DNA from: Bacillota bacterium
GTDB lineage: Bacteria > Bacillota > Bacilli > Bacillales_A > Planococcaceae
Assembly: GCA_018816185.1 (NCBI GenBank)
Contig: JAHIWI010000081.1
Location: 21,730-85,729 of the forward strand
Reading direction: 5' to 3'
Length of the DNA stretch: 64,000 nt
The notes beneath the pieces were generated by a model. That model was given only the letters and a program-made list of their open reading frames with translations, did no database searches and was not told the origin of the DNA. Both the position numbers and the translations under genes were made by a program. Shown one piece after another: positions 43,656-56,011 of this stretch. Position 1 is the stretch's first letter. Each line of letters opens with the position of its first letter.

Positions 43656-44102
43656 TTAACGTTTAGATTTTGGTGGAGCTAATATTTCTGAAAACACAAT
43701 GGCCTGAATCACTTCATGACCTGTTTTAGGTAACAAAGATGGTGCTGCTATTTTCTGATTACGCACAGTTTTAGTTTTTTGATGTACAGATAATCTTCCA
43801 GTTGATTTTCTAGCAGTGTCTTCGCCCACTTTAGTTGGATTGATTTCAGACATTGCTGGGTTAGTTCGCTCAACTGGTGGTGACATTGGTATACTTTGAC
43901 GAGAACTCTCTCGATTTGGCGACCTTTGCTTCTGTACTTCTTGAAACACTTCTTTCGCATAATCTTCAATTCTTCTCGCAGACTTCTGATCCAGGGGTTT
44001 TGACATAAAGGGTTTAGTTTTGCCATCTGTATCCTCAGTGTTTTTACCTTTAGTAATCATACCGATTACCAGCATAATGATTGCAAAAATGATTCCTTCC
44101 AA
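43656..44102 (-). CDS. hypothetical protein (YqfB position), N-terminal TM
   Basis: ORF between floA and yqfC, hydrophobic N-term. Confidence 0.6.
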   Translation of the reverse strand: MEGIIFAIIMLVIGMITKGKNTEDTDGKTKPFMSKPLDQKSARRIEDYAKEVFQEVQKQRSPNRESSRQSIPMSPPVERTNPAMSEINPTKVGEDTARKSTGRLSVHQKTKTVRNQKIAAPSLLPKTGHEVIQAIVFSEILAPPKSKR

Positions 44103-44137
44103 TGTCTCATCCCTCCTTCAAGAGTTAATAATCACTA

Positions 44138-45148
44138 CTAGTCTTGAGTGATATCATTCTGCGTTTTATCTTTGCCGATTTTACTAATTGAATCTCTCAT
44201 GCTTGTATCAGCTTGAACATTTTTATAATTCATATAATCCATTACGCCAATATTACCTTCGCGTAAAGCTTCTGCCATTGCTAATGGTATTTCAGCTTCA
44301 GCACCAACAACTTTCGCACGCATCTCTTGTACTTTTGCAATCATCTCTTGCTCTGTTGCAACAGCCATTGCACGACGTTCTTCTGCTTTTGCTTGCGCTA
44401 TTTTCTTATCAGCTTCTGCTTGCTCAGTTTGAAGTTCAGCACCGATATTTTTGCCGATATCTACATCCGCAATATCAATCGATAAGATTTCAAAAGCCGT
44501 ACCCGAATCAAGGCCTTTTGATAAAACAGTTTGTGAAATCATATCGGGATTTTCAAGGACTTTCTTGTGATTCGTACTCGAACCAATCGTAGATACAATA
44601 CCTTCACCAACACGAGCAACGATCGTTTCTTCACCTGCACCACCAACTAAACGGTCGATGTTTGCACGCACTGTAATTCGTGCTTTCGCTTTTACTTCAA
44701 TACCATCCATTGCCACACCAGCAATAAATGGAGTTTCAATAACTTTTGGATTTACAGACATTTGAACTGCTTCTAACACGTCACGACCTGCTAAATCAAT
44801 AGCAGCTGCGCGTTCAAAAGGTAATTCAATGTTTGCACGATGAGCTGCAATCAACGCATTCACAACACGGTCAACGTTACCACCAGCTAAGTAATGACTT
44901 TCCAGTTGATTATTTGTAACCGTTAAACCCGCTTTATGTGCTTTAATTAATGGGTTCACAATACGAGATGGAATTACTCGACGTAACCTCATACCTACTA
45001 ATGTAAAGATACTGATGCGAACTCCTGCAGCTAATGCTGAAATCCATAATGCAACTGGTACAAATGTAAAGAATATTGCTAGTAATATAAATGCAGCAAC
45101 AACCAATAAAATAATACCGATTGTGCCTCCTGTAATGCCTTCTATCAT
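44138..45148 (-). CDS. floA: flotillin-like protein FloA
   Basis: SPFH/YqfA family sequence, adjacent to NfeD. Confidence 0.95.
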   Translation of the reverse strand: MIEGITGGTIGIILLVVAAFILLAIFFTFVPVALWISALAAGVRISIFTLVGMRLRRVIPSRIVNPLIKAHKAGLTVTNNQLESHYLAGGNVDRVVNALIAAHRANIELPFERAAAIDLAGRDVLEAVQMSVNPKVIETPFIAGVAMDGIEVKAKARITVRANIDRLVGGAGEETIVARVGEGIVSTIGSSTNHKKVLENPDMISQTVLSKGLDSGTAFEILSIDIADVDIGKNIGAELQTEQAEADKKIAQAKAEERRAMAVATEQEMIAKVQEMRAKVVGAEAEIPLAMAEALREGNIGVMDYMNYKNVQADTSMRDSISKIGKDKTQNDITQD

Positions 45149-46473
45149 ACTAATTCCTCCCCTTCTTTCATTTCTCTAACCACTGTTCGAGATCCTTCGA
45201 CTTTAATGATTTTCACCATTTTCCCACGATCAACATAGCCACCCTCAGTAACGGCATCAATTCTTTCCCCGTCAAGCATAATGGTTCCAGAAGGACGCAA
45301 AGGTGTCATACTTTCTGCAAACTTTCCGAGTAATTCAACACGATTTACATTCGAAACGTAGCCGTGTTCCGTGTCGGTTGCGTCTGTAAGAATAATCTTG
45401 TTGAAAAGTTTTAAATTCTTTCCAAAGAATTTCATGATAATCACCATTCCCACTATTGCGACCAATAATGCAATCAACACAGAAATACCCATGTGAATCA
45501 CATTTCCTCCCGCAAGAATTATACCACCAATAATTAGTGCTAGTCCTATTATACCAGCAATGGCACCAGGTAAGAAGAACTCTGCAATAACAAATCCAAC
45601 ACCAACTATAAATAGCAATAATGATTCATACCCAGCTAAACCTGCAACCATATGTCCAAAGAAGAATAAACCTATTGCGCTCAGACCCATGAATCCTGCT
45701 ACCCCAAAACCTGGGGAATACAATTCAACTATCAACCCTAGACTAGCAATTGATAATAGAATGGGCACAATAATTGGGTTCGTTATAAACCTCGCCACTT
45801 TTTCAGCAAAAGTTTCATTAACTGAAACAATCGTTGAATCTGATAAGCTAAGCTTCTCTAATAACTCATCGAATGAGTTAACAGTCCCTTCAGAGTATTT
45901 TACTGCTAAAGCTTCTTTAGCTGAAAGAGTTAACAGCTCTCCTTTAGGTGCTCGGTATTCCGGCATATCTACAGAATCATCTGCCATAGCGAGGGCATAT
46001 TGAGGATCCCTTTCAGATGATTCAGCAGCTGTTATCATCGACGTCGACCAAGCGCTTTTCGCTTTGACATCAGCAGCATTTCCTGCTCCATCAATTACTG
46101 CAGCAGCACCAATTCGACCGTTAGGAGACATATAGATTTCGTCCGCATGTAACGCGATAAATGCTCCAGCAGACAACGCATCATCATGGATATATGCTAT
46201 TGTTCGTAACGAAGTTTCATCCATTAACTTTGCAATATCTGCAGCAGAATCTACAAAGCCTCCTGGTGTATCAATATCTAATATAACCAGTTCCGCTCCA
46301 GCTTCTTCTGCTTCATCAAAAGCTCGTTCAAGAAAAGCATATAACCCTTTTTCAACTTCGTTTTGTATGGGTATGCGATAAACTTCGGCCGCATTTACGG
46401 GCAAACTTGGTAACAACAATAAAAAAGACATAACGAGCAGTAAAATTCCACTTATACCTCGAGTCCTCTTCAT
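45145..46473 (-). CDS. yqeZ: NfeD family ClpP-like membrane protease (YqeZ)
   Basis: SppA-like [11 protein letters not shown] plus NfeD C-terminal domain. Confidence 0.92.
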   Translation of the reverse strand: MKRTRGISGILLLVMSFLLLLPSLPVNAAEVYRIPIQNEVEKGLYAFLERAFDEAEEAGAELVILDIDTPGGFVDSAADIAKLMDETSLRTIAYIHDDALSAGAFIALHADEIYMSPNGRIGAAAVIDGAGNAADVKAKSAWSTSMITAAESSERDPQYALAMADDSVDMPEYRAPKGELLTLSAKEALAVKYSEGTVNSFDELLEKLSLSDSTIVSVNETFAEKVARFITNPIIVPILLSIASLGLIVELYSPGFGVAGFMGLSAIGLFFFGHMVAGLAGYESLLLFIVGVGFVIAEFFLPGAIAGIIGLALIIGGIILAGGNVIHMGISVLIALLVAIVGMVIIMKFFGKNLKLFNKIILTDATDTEHGYVSNVNRVELLGKFAESMTPLRPSGTIMLDGERIDAVTEGGYVDRGKMVKIIKVEGSRTVVREMKEGEELV

Positions 46474-46604
46474 AATGATCCCCCTTATTTTATGACAAAA
46501 CGTCGTCCATTAGTATGTACGGATGAATAGATAAAAAGATTCATTTATTTCACAATAAATTTATAGATAAAATCTACTTTACACATTTTTCATCCCAATA
46601 AAAT

Positions 46605-46635
46605 AAGCCAGAAAATCAAAAAGATTTTCTGGCTT
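46605..46635 (-). terminator. terminator downstream of rpsU
   Basis: AAGCCAGAAAATC-TTTTT-GATTTTCTGGCTT. Confidence 0.85.
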
Positions 46636-46703
46636 ACATATAGGCTTTCTTAGTCATCAAGTAGTACGTGTTAAGAACGCAGGGAATATGGGAATTTGTC
46701 CAC

Positions 46704-46755
46704 TTACGTTTACGCGCAGCTTCTGATTTCTGTTACGCTTTACGTTTGTTTCTTC
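46704..46755 (-). pseudogene. partial duplicate of rpsU 3' end
   Basis: TTACGTTTACGCGCAGCTTCTGATTTCTG-TTACGCTTTAC matches the rpsU end at 46797-46836 almost exactly (1-nt deletion, 1 substitution). Confidence 0.8.
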
Positions 46756-46788
46756 AAAATCATGAGCAAAATATTGGTAAGTCGAAAA

Positions 46789-46986
46789 TTAGAATTTACG
46801 TTTACGCGCAGCTTCTGATTTCTTTTTACGCTTTACACTTGGTTTTTCATAAAACTCGCGTTTTCTTACCTCTTGAATTGTACCACTTTTAGAAACAGTA
46901 CGTTTGAAGCGACGAAGAGCATCTTCAAGCGATTCGTTTTTGCGAACGACAGTTTTTGACATCTCTCTTTCCCTCCCTCCGAACAC
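46789..46986 (-). CDS. rpsU: 30S ribosomal protein S21 (annotated start 46986; M at 46962 '[12 protein letters not shown]' is the likely start)
   Basis: [26 protein letters not shown]. Confidence 0.95.
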   Translation of the reverse strand: MFGGREREMSKTVVRKNESLEDALRRFKRTVSKSGTIQEVRKREFYEKPSVKRKKKSEAARKRKF

Positions 46987-47064
46987 ACATCAATACACGA
47001 CCTAGTGTCATGTACTCTAGAATTATATCGTAAACTCTTAATTAGGTCAATACGGTATATCTAA

Positions 47065-47736
47065 TTAATAGTCAGAATTTGAAGTTAAACCTTGCACGAT
47101 TTGTACGCCTGAACTAGCTCCAATACGAGTAGCTCCTGCTTCAATCATTTTTTCAACGTCTTCTAGGCTTCTAACTGCTCCAGAAGCTTTAACGCCTAGG
47201 TCCGGTCCAACAACTTCACGCATTAATTTCACGTCTTCTACTGTTGCCCCACCTGTAGAAAAACCAGTTGACGTCTTAACGAAATCCGCCCCAGCATCTT
47301 TAGAAAGTTGACTAGCAACTTTTATTTCTTCTTTTGTCAATAAGCAAGTTTCTAAAATTACTTTTACAATTGCTTTACCTTTTGCTGCTTCTACAACAGC
47401 TTCAATATCACGTTTAACTAGTGCAAGATCTTCAGATTTTAATGCTCCTACGTTTAGGACCATATCTATTTCTCCAGCACCATTTTGAATAGCATCTTTT
47501 GTTTCAAACGCTTTCGTTTCAGGAGTTGATGCACCTAGTGGGAAACCAATAACTGTACATACTTTTACTGGAGTTCCAGTTAATAGTTCAGCAGAAGTCT
47601 TTACCCAAGTTGGATTAACACATACTGAAGCAAATACATATTCTTTCGCTTCTGCACAAAGTTTTTCTATTTGTTGTTTTGTAGCATCTTGTTTTAATAA
47701 TGTATGATCGATCATTGACGCGATATTTTTAGTCAA
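47065..47736 (-). CDS. deoC: deoxyribose-phosphate aldolase
   Basis: [33 protein letters not shown]. Confidence 0.96.
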   Translation of the reverse strand: MTKNIASMIDHTLLKQDATKQQIEKLCAEAKEYVFASVCVNPTWVKTSAELLTGTPVKVCTVIGFPLGASTPETKAFETKDAIQNGAGEIDMVLNVGALKSEDLALVKRDIEAVVEAAKGKAIVKVILETCLLTKEEIKVASQLSKDAGADFVKTSTGFSTGGATVEDVKLMREVVGPDLGVKASGAVRSLEDVEKMIEAGATRIGASSGVQIVQGLTSNSDY

Positions 47737-47851
47737 TTAGTTTCACCCTTTCGGAAGTTGTCCGTACCTCTTCATTTTAACATGCAGTTGTAATAAAAGT
47801 AAAAGTGTTAATTCGATTAGGAGCATACATGTATTTTTTACAGGGATTACC

Positions 47852-47978
47852 GTTTATTGGAATGGAGACGACGACTCCGAGGGGAATAGCAGGAGCTTTA
47901 GACCCTGGACCAAGCTCGCAAGGGAAGCGGCTAAAGCCATGCCCCCCCGGAAAGCGACCGTCGCAATGAAAATCAACA
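47852..47978 (-). repeat. dispersed ~128-bp structured intergenic repeat, copy B (inverted relative to copy A)
   Basis: reverse complement aligns end-to-end with 24858-24985. Confidence 0.85.
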
Positions 47979-48060
47979 CTTTTTATTCGTCTACAAGCAT
48001 ATCTTTCCCTATAGTAAAAAGTTATATAAGTCATATAGTAAAAATTAATGAAAACCTTTG

Positions 48061-48798
48061 CTATTCCAATTCATACGAAATTGCTGAAAGAACATATAAA
48101 GGAGCCGTTTCAGCTCTTAAAATCCGAGGACCAAGAGAAATGGAATGGAACCCCTTCTCATGTAATTCAGAAATTTCTCTTCTAGATAAGCCACCCTCTG
48201 GACCGAAGACGACTAGTATTGAATCAAACTTCAACGCTTCTTTTAATTGATCAACCAGCCTTTTTCTATCGGTTAGTTTTGCCTCTTCTTCATCAGCTAC
48301 ATAAAGACAATCGTATTTTGACGACATACTGAGAAGTTGCTTAAATGATAACATGTCACTTATTTGTGGAATTTTATTTCGGTGTGATTGTTCAGCAGCT
48401 TCTTTCGCGATCTTTTGCAATCTCTGCTGCTTTTTCAGACCTTTTGAAGAATCCCATTTTACAATTGAACGTTCTGCATCAAAAAGTACTAACTCATCCA
48501 TACCAAGTTCTGTGCCTTTTTGTGTAATTAAATCGAGTTTTTCACCTTTTGGTAAACCACAACAAATCGTGATTTTTTTCGGTAACTCATTACTCTTTAA
48601 AGGACCTTCAATCATTTCAACTTGAACATCTTGTCCTTCAAAGCCGATAATGACAGTCTTATATGCAACCTTTTCCGTAACGATGATGATTGAATTACCT
48701 TCTTGCATCCGCATAACTTTTTGAATATGTTTGGCATCATCACCTGAAATAAGTAATCGATTATTAATAAATGGAAGTGAACTAAAATACCGTTGCAT
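48061..48798 (-). CDS. rsmE: 16S rRNA (uracil(1498)-N3)-methyltransferase
   Basis: VVFGPEGGLSRREI, LGPRILRAETAPLYVLSAI. Confidence 0.96.
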   Translation of the reverse strand: MQRYFSSLPFINNRLLISGDDAKHIQKVMRMQEGNSIIIVTEKVAYKTVIIGFEGQDVQVEMIEGPLKSNELPKKITICCGLPKGEKLDLITQKGTELGMDELVLFDAERSIVKWDSSKGLKKQQRLQKIAKEAAEQSHRNKIPQISDMLSFKQLLSMSSKYDCLYVADEEEAKLTDRKRLVDQLKEALKFDSILVVFGPEGGLSRREISELHEKGFHSISLGPRILRAETAPLYVLSAISYELE

Positions 48799-48804
48799 CC
48801 TCTT

Positions 48805-49761
48805 TTATTCCTTTGCCGGTTTCTTCGAAAGAATTGTTACCCAGTCTTCCATCATCATTACTTCGTCAATAATGAATCCAGCTTCAATAAGTGACTGTTT
48901 TACATCCTCTTTCTTAGCACCGATAATTCCGGATGTAATATACATTCCACCGTCTTTTACCACCTTAAATGCATCATGAGTAAATGACATAATTATTTCT
49001 GCCAAGATATTAGCAACGACTACATCTGCTGGTTCCTTAACGGTATCTAATAAGTTTCCATGAACAACTTCCGTTGTACCTTGGACTTTATTTAATTTCA
49101 CATTAATTTTTGCAGATCTTACAGCCACTTCATCTAAGTCAAGGGCATGAACATGCTTTGCTTCAAGTAAGGCAGAACCAATTGCTAATACACCTGATCC
49201 CGTACCGATATCAATTACAGTGTCTCCTGGTTTAACCGTTTTCTCCAAAGCTTGTAGACACATAACGGTTGTTGGATGTGTACCAGTTCCAAAAGCCATC
49301 CCTGGATCAAGTTCAATAATCAGTTCATCCGTCGATACTGGTTCATATGTTTCCCAAGTAGGAACGATGGTAAAGCGTTCTGAAATTTTGACTGGGTGAT
49401 AATACTTTTTCCATGCTGTCGCCCAATCTTCTTCATTGACTTCACTTATAGTTACGACATTATGACCTAAATTAATATCAAAGTTAACAAGGTTATCAAT
49501 CGCGAGCTTTATTTCTTCAACAGTTTCACCTAAAAAGCTGTTTAAAGGTAAGTAAGCTTTTACAATAACTCCTTCTTTAGGGAAGTCATTCGGATTAAGC
49601 TCATATATTTCACCAAAAATATCTTCACGATCACGACTTAATTCTTCTGAATCCTCAATTACCACTCCACTTGCGCCTGCTTCATGAAGAATATTTGATA
49701 TCGCTTCAACAGCTTCGTTTGTTGTATGAATCGAAAGCTCCGACCATTTCACCTGCGTCAA
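48805..49761 (-). CDS. prmA: ribosomal protein L11 methyltransferase
   Basis: [23 protein letters not shown]. Confidence 0.96.
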   Translation of the reverse strand: MTQVKWSELSIHTTNEAVEAISNILHEAGASGVVIEDSEELSRDREDIFGEIYELNPNDFPKEGVIVKAYLPLNSFLGETVEEIKLAIDNLVNFDINLGHNVVTISEVNEEDWATAWKKYYHPVKISERFTIVPTWETYEPVSTDELIIELDPGMAFGTGTHPTTVMCLQALEKTVKPGDTVIDIGTGSGVLAIGSALLEAKHVHALDLDEVAVRSAKINVKLNKVQGTTEVVHGNLLDTVKEPADVVVANILAEIIMSFTHDAFKVVKDGGMYITSGIIGAKKEDVKQSLIEAGFIIDEVMMMEDWVTILSKKPAKE

Positions 49762-49765
49762 CTCC

Positions 49766-50875
49766 TTAATCGCCTTTTATTGTACGTTTAATTTTGTCGA
49801 ATAATGAACTACTTTGTTCTTCAGGAATATCCCCACTAACTTCAGCAAAATCACGTAATAATTGTTTTTGCTTTTCTGTTAATTTTGAAGGTGTCATTAC
49901 TTTTACAATGACGTGCTGATCACCCATGCCATACCCATGAACATTTTTAACACCTTTTCCTTTTAATCGGAATTTTGTTCCAGACTGTGTGCCTGCAGGG
50001 ATTTTTAATTTTACTTTCCCATTAACAGTCGGTACTTCGATTTCGTCACCTAGCGATGCTTGAGGGAAGGTTAAACGAAGTTCGAAATAAATATCGTCTC
50101 CATCTCTTTCAAAACGTTCATGCGGACGTACACGGAATACAATATATAAGTCACCAGCTGGACCGCCGTTCTTACCTGGTTCACCTTGACCGGTTACACG
50201 CAATTGTTGTCCATCATCTACACCTGCTGGAATTGATACTTTAATTTTTTTACGCTTCGTAACTGTTCCTTGACCATGACAGGTTGAGCATTTGTCTTTA
50301 ATCAATTTTCCAGTTCCTTGGCAGTGATGACAAGCTCTTCGATTCACCATGCGACCGAATGGTGTATCTTGAGTTACGTTTAATTGACCAGTTCCTTGAC
50401 AATGTGAACAAGTTTCTGGTGTCGTACCCGGTTTTGCTCCATTACCATGACATGTGTCACACGTTTCATCTTTAGGAATTTCGATTTCTGTCTCTTTACC
50501 AAAAACAGCTTCTTCAAAGTCAATCGTCATGGAGTATTGAAGATCTTCACCTTTTCGAGGTGCATTTGGATCTCTACGACGAGAACCGCCGCCAAAGAAT
50601 GAACTGAAAATATCTTCAAAACCAAATCCATCTGCTCCTCCACCAAAACCTTGGTTTGGATTTGCATGTCCGAATTGATCATATTGTGCTTTTTTCTGAT
50701 CATCACTCAATACTTCATAGGCTTCCGAAATTTCCTTGAATTTATCCACGGCATTGTCATCTTTATTAATATCAGGATGATATTGTTTTGATAATTTTCG
50801 ATAAGCTTTTTTAATTTCTTCTTTAGAAGCGCCTTTTGTTAAACCAAGGACTTCATAGTAATCTCGTTTATTCAT
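49766..50875 (-). CDS. dnaJ: chaperone DnaJ
   Basis: J domain HPDINKD, four CxxCxGxG zinc motifs. Confidence 0.98.
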   Translation of the reverse strand: MNKRDYYEVLGLTKGASKEEIKKAYRKLSKQYHPDINKDDNAVDKFKEISEAYEVLSDDQKKAQYDQFGHANPNQGFGGGADGFGFEDIFSSFFGGGSRRRDPNAPRKGEDLQYSMTIDFEEAVFGKETEIEIPKDETCDTCHGNGAKPGTTPETCSHCQGTGQLNVTQDTPFGRMVNRRACHHCQGTGKLIKDKCSTCHGQGTVTKRKKIKVSIPAGVDDGQQLRVTGQGEPGKNGGPAGDLYIVFRVRPHERFERDGDDIYFELRLTFPQASLGDEIEVPTVNGKVKLKIPAGTQSGTKFRLKGKGVKNVHGYGMGDQHVIVKVMTPSKLTEKQKQLLRDFAEVSGDIPEEQSSSLFDKIKRTIKGD

Positions 50876-51012
50876 TTTCCACTCTCCGTTAGCCTAAAAT
50901 TAATCGTTCATATTGCAATCAAGATGTAATTTTCTCCACGAAAAAACACCCTTATAATTGCGGGATAAGGTTAATTGTAGCATGTAGACTACGTCAATGC
51001 CAAAGACATTGA

Positions 51013-51048
51013 AAAAGCCAAAGCTGGAGTTCCAGACTTTGACTTTTC
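51013..51048 (-). terminator. terminator-like hairpin between dnaK and dnaJ
   Basis: minus strand AGTCAAAGTCTGGAACTCCAGCTTTGGCTTTTT (one bulge, G-T pairs). Confidence 0.65.
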
Positions 51049-51055
51049 GGTTGTC

Positions 51056-52897
<1,842 letters not shown>

Positions 52898-52933
52898 TTA
52901 TAATTTCCTCCTAGATATATGAAAATATTAATT

Positions 52934-53518
52934 TTATTCGTTTACTTTAACCATTGAAGGTCGAAGTACACGATCTTTGTACTTGTACCCTTTTTGGAGC
53001 TCTTGTAACACGACACCAGATTCTTTCGAATCATCCGTCTCTGTCATCACTGCTTGATGCAAATTAGGATCAAAAGATACCCCTTCAGCATCAATCACTT
53101 GCAAACCTTCTCGCTCAGTGGCTTCGACAAGTGTTTTATAAACCATTTCTAACCCTTTTCGCAGTGACTGCGATTCTTCCGATACAGTCTCTACTTGCAT
53201 AGCACGTTCGAAATTATCTAAAACGGGCAATAAGTTAGAAAGAATTCCTTGCGATTTATACTTCTCCGCAGATTCACGATCTAGCTGTGCACGACGTTTA
53301 AAGTTCTCATAGTCTGCACGTAGACGTAAATGTCGGTTAGTTTCTTCATCTAACTGCTTTTGAAGCAATTCTAATTCAGAAGGTGCTTCGTTTGTCATTT
53401 CGTCATTTGATTGAGTTTCATCTTGATTAACAACTTCATTGTCTTCTACAGACTCTTCTTCTAAGTTGTTTACTACTTCTTTTTCTTCTGATTGTGACAA
53501 GTTTTGTTCCTCCTTCAT
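52934..53518 (-). CDS. grpE: nucleotide exchange factor GrpE
   Basis: acidic coiled-coil N-term; FDPNLHQAVM, GYKYKDRVLRPSMVKV. Confidence 0.96.
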   Translation of the reverse strand: MKEEQNLSQSEEKEVVNNLEEESVEDNEVVNQDETQSNDEMTNEAPSELELLQKQLDEETNRHLRLRADYENFKRRAQLDRESAEKYKSQGILSNLLPVLDNFERAMQVETVSEESQSLRKGLEMVYKTLVEATEREGLQVIDAEGVSFDPNLHQAVMTETDDSKESGVVLQELQKGYKYKDRVLRPSMVKVNE

Positions 53519-54552
53519 TATCCTGAACCTCTCAGTATTCGAGTAAGTTCACGAGACAAATCGCTACTCATAACATCTAACAGAGTAACAACCCGTCGAT
53601 AGTCCATTCTTGTTGGTCCAATTATAGCAATAGAACCCATTTGTTCTTCCCCAATGGTATAGGATGCGGTAATGACACTACAGTCTTCCATTTCCAAAAG
53701 GGTATTTTCAGAACCAATACGAATATGAATACCCGCTTGATTCGGTGAAAACAAAGTTGAAATTTGATTTGCTTGGTCCATCATCGTAATAAGGCCACGA
53801 GCTTTTTGTAAATCACTAAACTCAGGATGATGGAGCAGTTTGGATTTGCCGCCGTAAAACACTTTTTCTTCTTGAGGACTCAAAATTGCAGCTCCAAATG
53901 AAGACATAAGCTCGCCATATCGACCGATATGTTGTTTTAACAGTGCGGATGTTTCTTTTTCAAGCGCATGGTGTAATTCATGTAAATGAACACCTATAAG
54001 TTGTTCATTTAAAATGTTTACCATTTTTTCGATATCTGACGCTGTTAAACCTTTTGGCAATTGGAATAGTCGATTCTCTACGTGGCCAGAATCTGTAATG
54101 ATTATGGCCACCGCCGAATCATTTGTTAAAGGCACAATCGAAAATCGCTTCACGCGATGCTTGCGAACATCAGGTCCTAACAATATCGATGTGTAACTTG
54201 TTAATTCGGATAAAATCATAGCTGTTTTTTGAATGACTTGTTCCGTTTCAACCATTCGTTCTTTAAATACAGATTGTATTTGCAACATATCATCGGATGA
54301 TGCAAGTTGAGGCGTTAGTAAATGATCAACATAGAATCGATACCCTTTTTCTGAAGGAATTCGACCTGACGAAGTATGCGTTTTTTCCAAATAACCTAAC
54401 TCTTCAAGGTCAGCCATTTCATTTCGAATTGTTGCAGGACTATACGGAACTTCCTCTTTTTTAGAAAGCTGTCGTGACCCCACTGGCTGAGCTGTGTGAA
54501 TAAAGTCATCAACTGTTACTTGAAGTATAAGCAATTGTCGGTTCGTTAACAT
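53518..54552 (-). CDS. hrcA: heat-inducible repressor HrcA
   Basis: MLTNRQLLILQ N-term HTH; start corrected from 54576 because that start lies in CIRCE. Confidence 0.95.
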   Translation of the reverse strand: MLTNRQLLILQVTVDDFIHTAQPVGSRQLSKKEEVPYSPATIRNEMADLEELGYLEKTHTSSGRIPSEKGYRFYVDHLLTPQLASSDDMLQIQSVFKERMVETEQVIQKTAMILSELTSYTSILLGPDVRKHRVKRFSIVPLTNDSAVAIIITDSGHVENRLFQLPKGLTASDIEKMVNILNEQLIGVHLHELHHALEKETSALLKQHIGRYGELMSSFGAAILSPQEEKVFYGGKSKLLHHPEFSDLQKARGLITMMDQANQISTLFSPNQAGIHIRIGSENTLLEMEDCSVITASYTIGEEQMGSIAIIGPTRMDYRRVVTLLDVMSSDLSRELTRILRGSG

Positions 54553-54565
54553 AATATCACCTCTG

Positions 54566-54592
54566 TTAGCACTCATCTCTTGAGAGTGCTAA
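54566..54592. promoter_or_regulatory. CIRCE operator
   Basis: perfect TTAGCACTC-N9-GAGTGCTAA. Confidence 0.97.
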
Positions 54593-54645
54593 TACTCATA
54601 CATAAATTATCAAATTCAAGGAGGAAAGTCAACGAATACGACACG

Positions 54646-55794
54646 TTATTTTTCTAAAAAAGTTTGAAAAATTTCATTTCCAATAAATCGACCTTGTTTT
54701 GAAATAGCAATGGACTCTTCTGTACTTATCATTGTGCCATTAGAAATATGTTTAGAGATGACTTCGCCATACACTTCGTCCAGTGTAACTCCAAACTTTT
54801 CATTGAAATGGATCCGATTGATTCCGTCAACTTTTCTCAACCCTAAAAACATTTCTTCTTCCATTTGTTCAGTTGGTGTTACTTCATGAGAGGACTGAAT
54901 TGGGAATGCACCTTCACTAACCGTATCAATATACTTTCGAATAGGACCGATATTTGCATATCTGATTGTTTCTACATACCCATGTGCTCCAGCTCCAAAT
55001 CCCGCATAGTTCACATTTTCCCAATACAAATTATTATGTTGAGAGTGATAACCTGTCTTAGCAAAATTACTGATTTCATATTGATGAATTCCTTTAGATG
55101 CCATCTGATTTATTAACCAGTCATACATATCAGCTTCTAAGTCTTCACCTGGTAACATCAACTTACCTTTTGTCATTAAATTATAAAAAACTGTTTTCGG
55201 TTCAACTATTAGCGAGTACGCAGAGTAGTGTGGCAAATTCAAATCCAAAGCTTTTTGTAGCGTATCTTTCCATTGATCCATCGTTTGCCCCGGCAAGCCA
55301 TACATTAAATCAATACTAATGTTCTCAAATCCGATATCTTTCGCCATTTCAAGTGTCTTATAAACATGATCAGTCGTATGGGTTCTTCCTAAGCGTTCCA
55401 AAATGTCTGAGTCAAAGCTTTGAACACCTATACTTAATCGATTGATTCCATTCTTTTTCATAACAACTAATTTCTCGAATGTAAGTTCGTCTGGGTTAGC
55501 TTCTGAAGTGAATTCTTGAAGATGATCGAGTGGAATATATTGTTGAATTAAATCAAAAAGTCTTTGTAATTGTGCGGGACTTAATGCAGTTGGGGTTCCC
55601 CCACCGAGAAATATCGTTTTTACATGTAATAAATGTCGGTATTTTTCAACAAACATTTTCATTTCAAGACCTAAGGCTTCAATATAAGCATCAACTGGTT
55701 GGTTTTTAAAAAAGACTTTATTAAAATCACAGTAGTGACAGATTTGATGGCAAAAAGGAATATGTATATAAATACCTTTAATCACAAGATCCAC
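54646..55794 (-). CDS. hemW: radical SAM heme chaperone HemW
   Basis: IHIPFCHQICHYCDFNK cluster motif. Confidence 0.93.
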   Translation of the reverse strand: MDLVIKGIYIHIPFCHQICHYCDFNKVFFKNQPVDAYIEALGLEMKMFVEKYRHLLHVKTIFLGGGTPTALSPAQLQRLFDLIQQYIPLDHLQEFTSEANPDELTFEKLVVMKKNGINRLSIGVQSFDSDILERLGRTHTTDHVYKTLEMAKDIGFENISIDLMYGLPGQTMDQWKDTLQKALDLNLPHYSAYSLIVEPKTVFYNLMTKGKLMLPGEDLEADMYDWLINQMASKGIHQYEISNFAKTGYHSQHNNLYWENVNYAGFGAGAHGYVETIRYANIGPIRKYIDTVSEGAFPIQSSHEVTPTEQMEEEMFLGLRKVDGINRIHFNEKFGVTLDEVYGEVISKHISNGTMISTEESIAISKQGRFIGNEIFQTFLEK

Positions 55795-55883
55795 TCCTTT
55801 CTTTTTGATGTGTTATTTATCAATATTAAGTACTAGGACATTGTAGGCAAAACATCATTCATTAAATTGAGCTTTCTTACACA

Positions 55884-55912
55884 AAAAAGAGGCTAAATTG
55901 CAGCCTCTTTTT
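55884..55912 (-). terminator. terminator upstream of hemW
   Basis: AAAAAGAGGCTGCAATTTAGCCTCTTTTT. Confidence 0.8.
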
Positions 55913-55967
55913 CTTTGATCTAAATAATAAAGTACAAGTTTTGTAAAAACAGTATAAGAAAATCATA

Positions 55968-55992
55968 GCTTGCACCATTTTTGGTGCAAGCT
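55968..55992 (-). terminator. lepA downstream hairpin
   Basis: AGCTTGCACCA-AAAAT-GGTGCAAGCT. Confidence 0.65.
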
Positions 55993-56011
55993 TTGTTTTT
56001 CTAATATGAAA

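Noticed and set aside
47777-48250. ORFs 47777..48034 (-) and 47939..48250 (+) as genes
   Set aside because: Both are read through the 128-bp repeat or antisense to rsmE; the peptide FPGGHGFSRFPCELGPGSKAPAIPLGVVVSIPI is a translation of the repeat, and neither has a convincing RBS.
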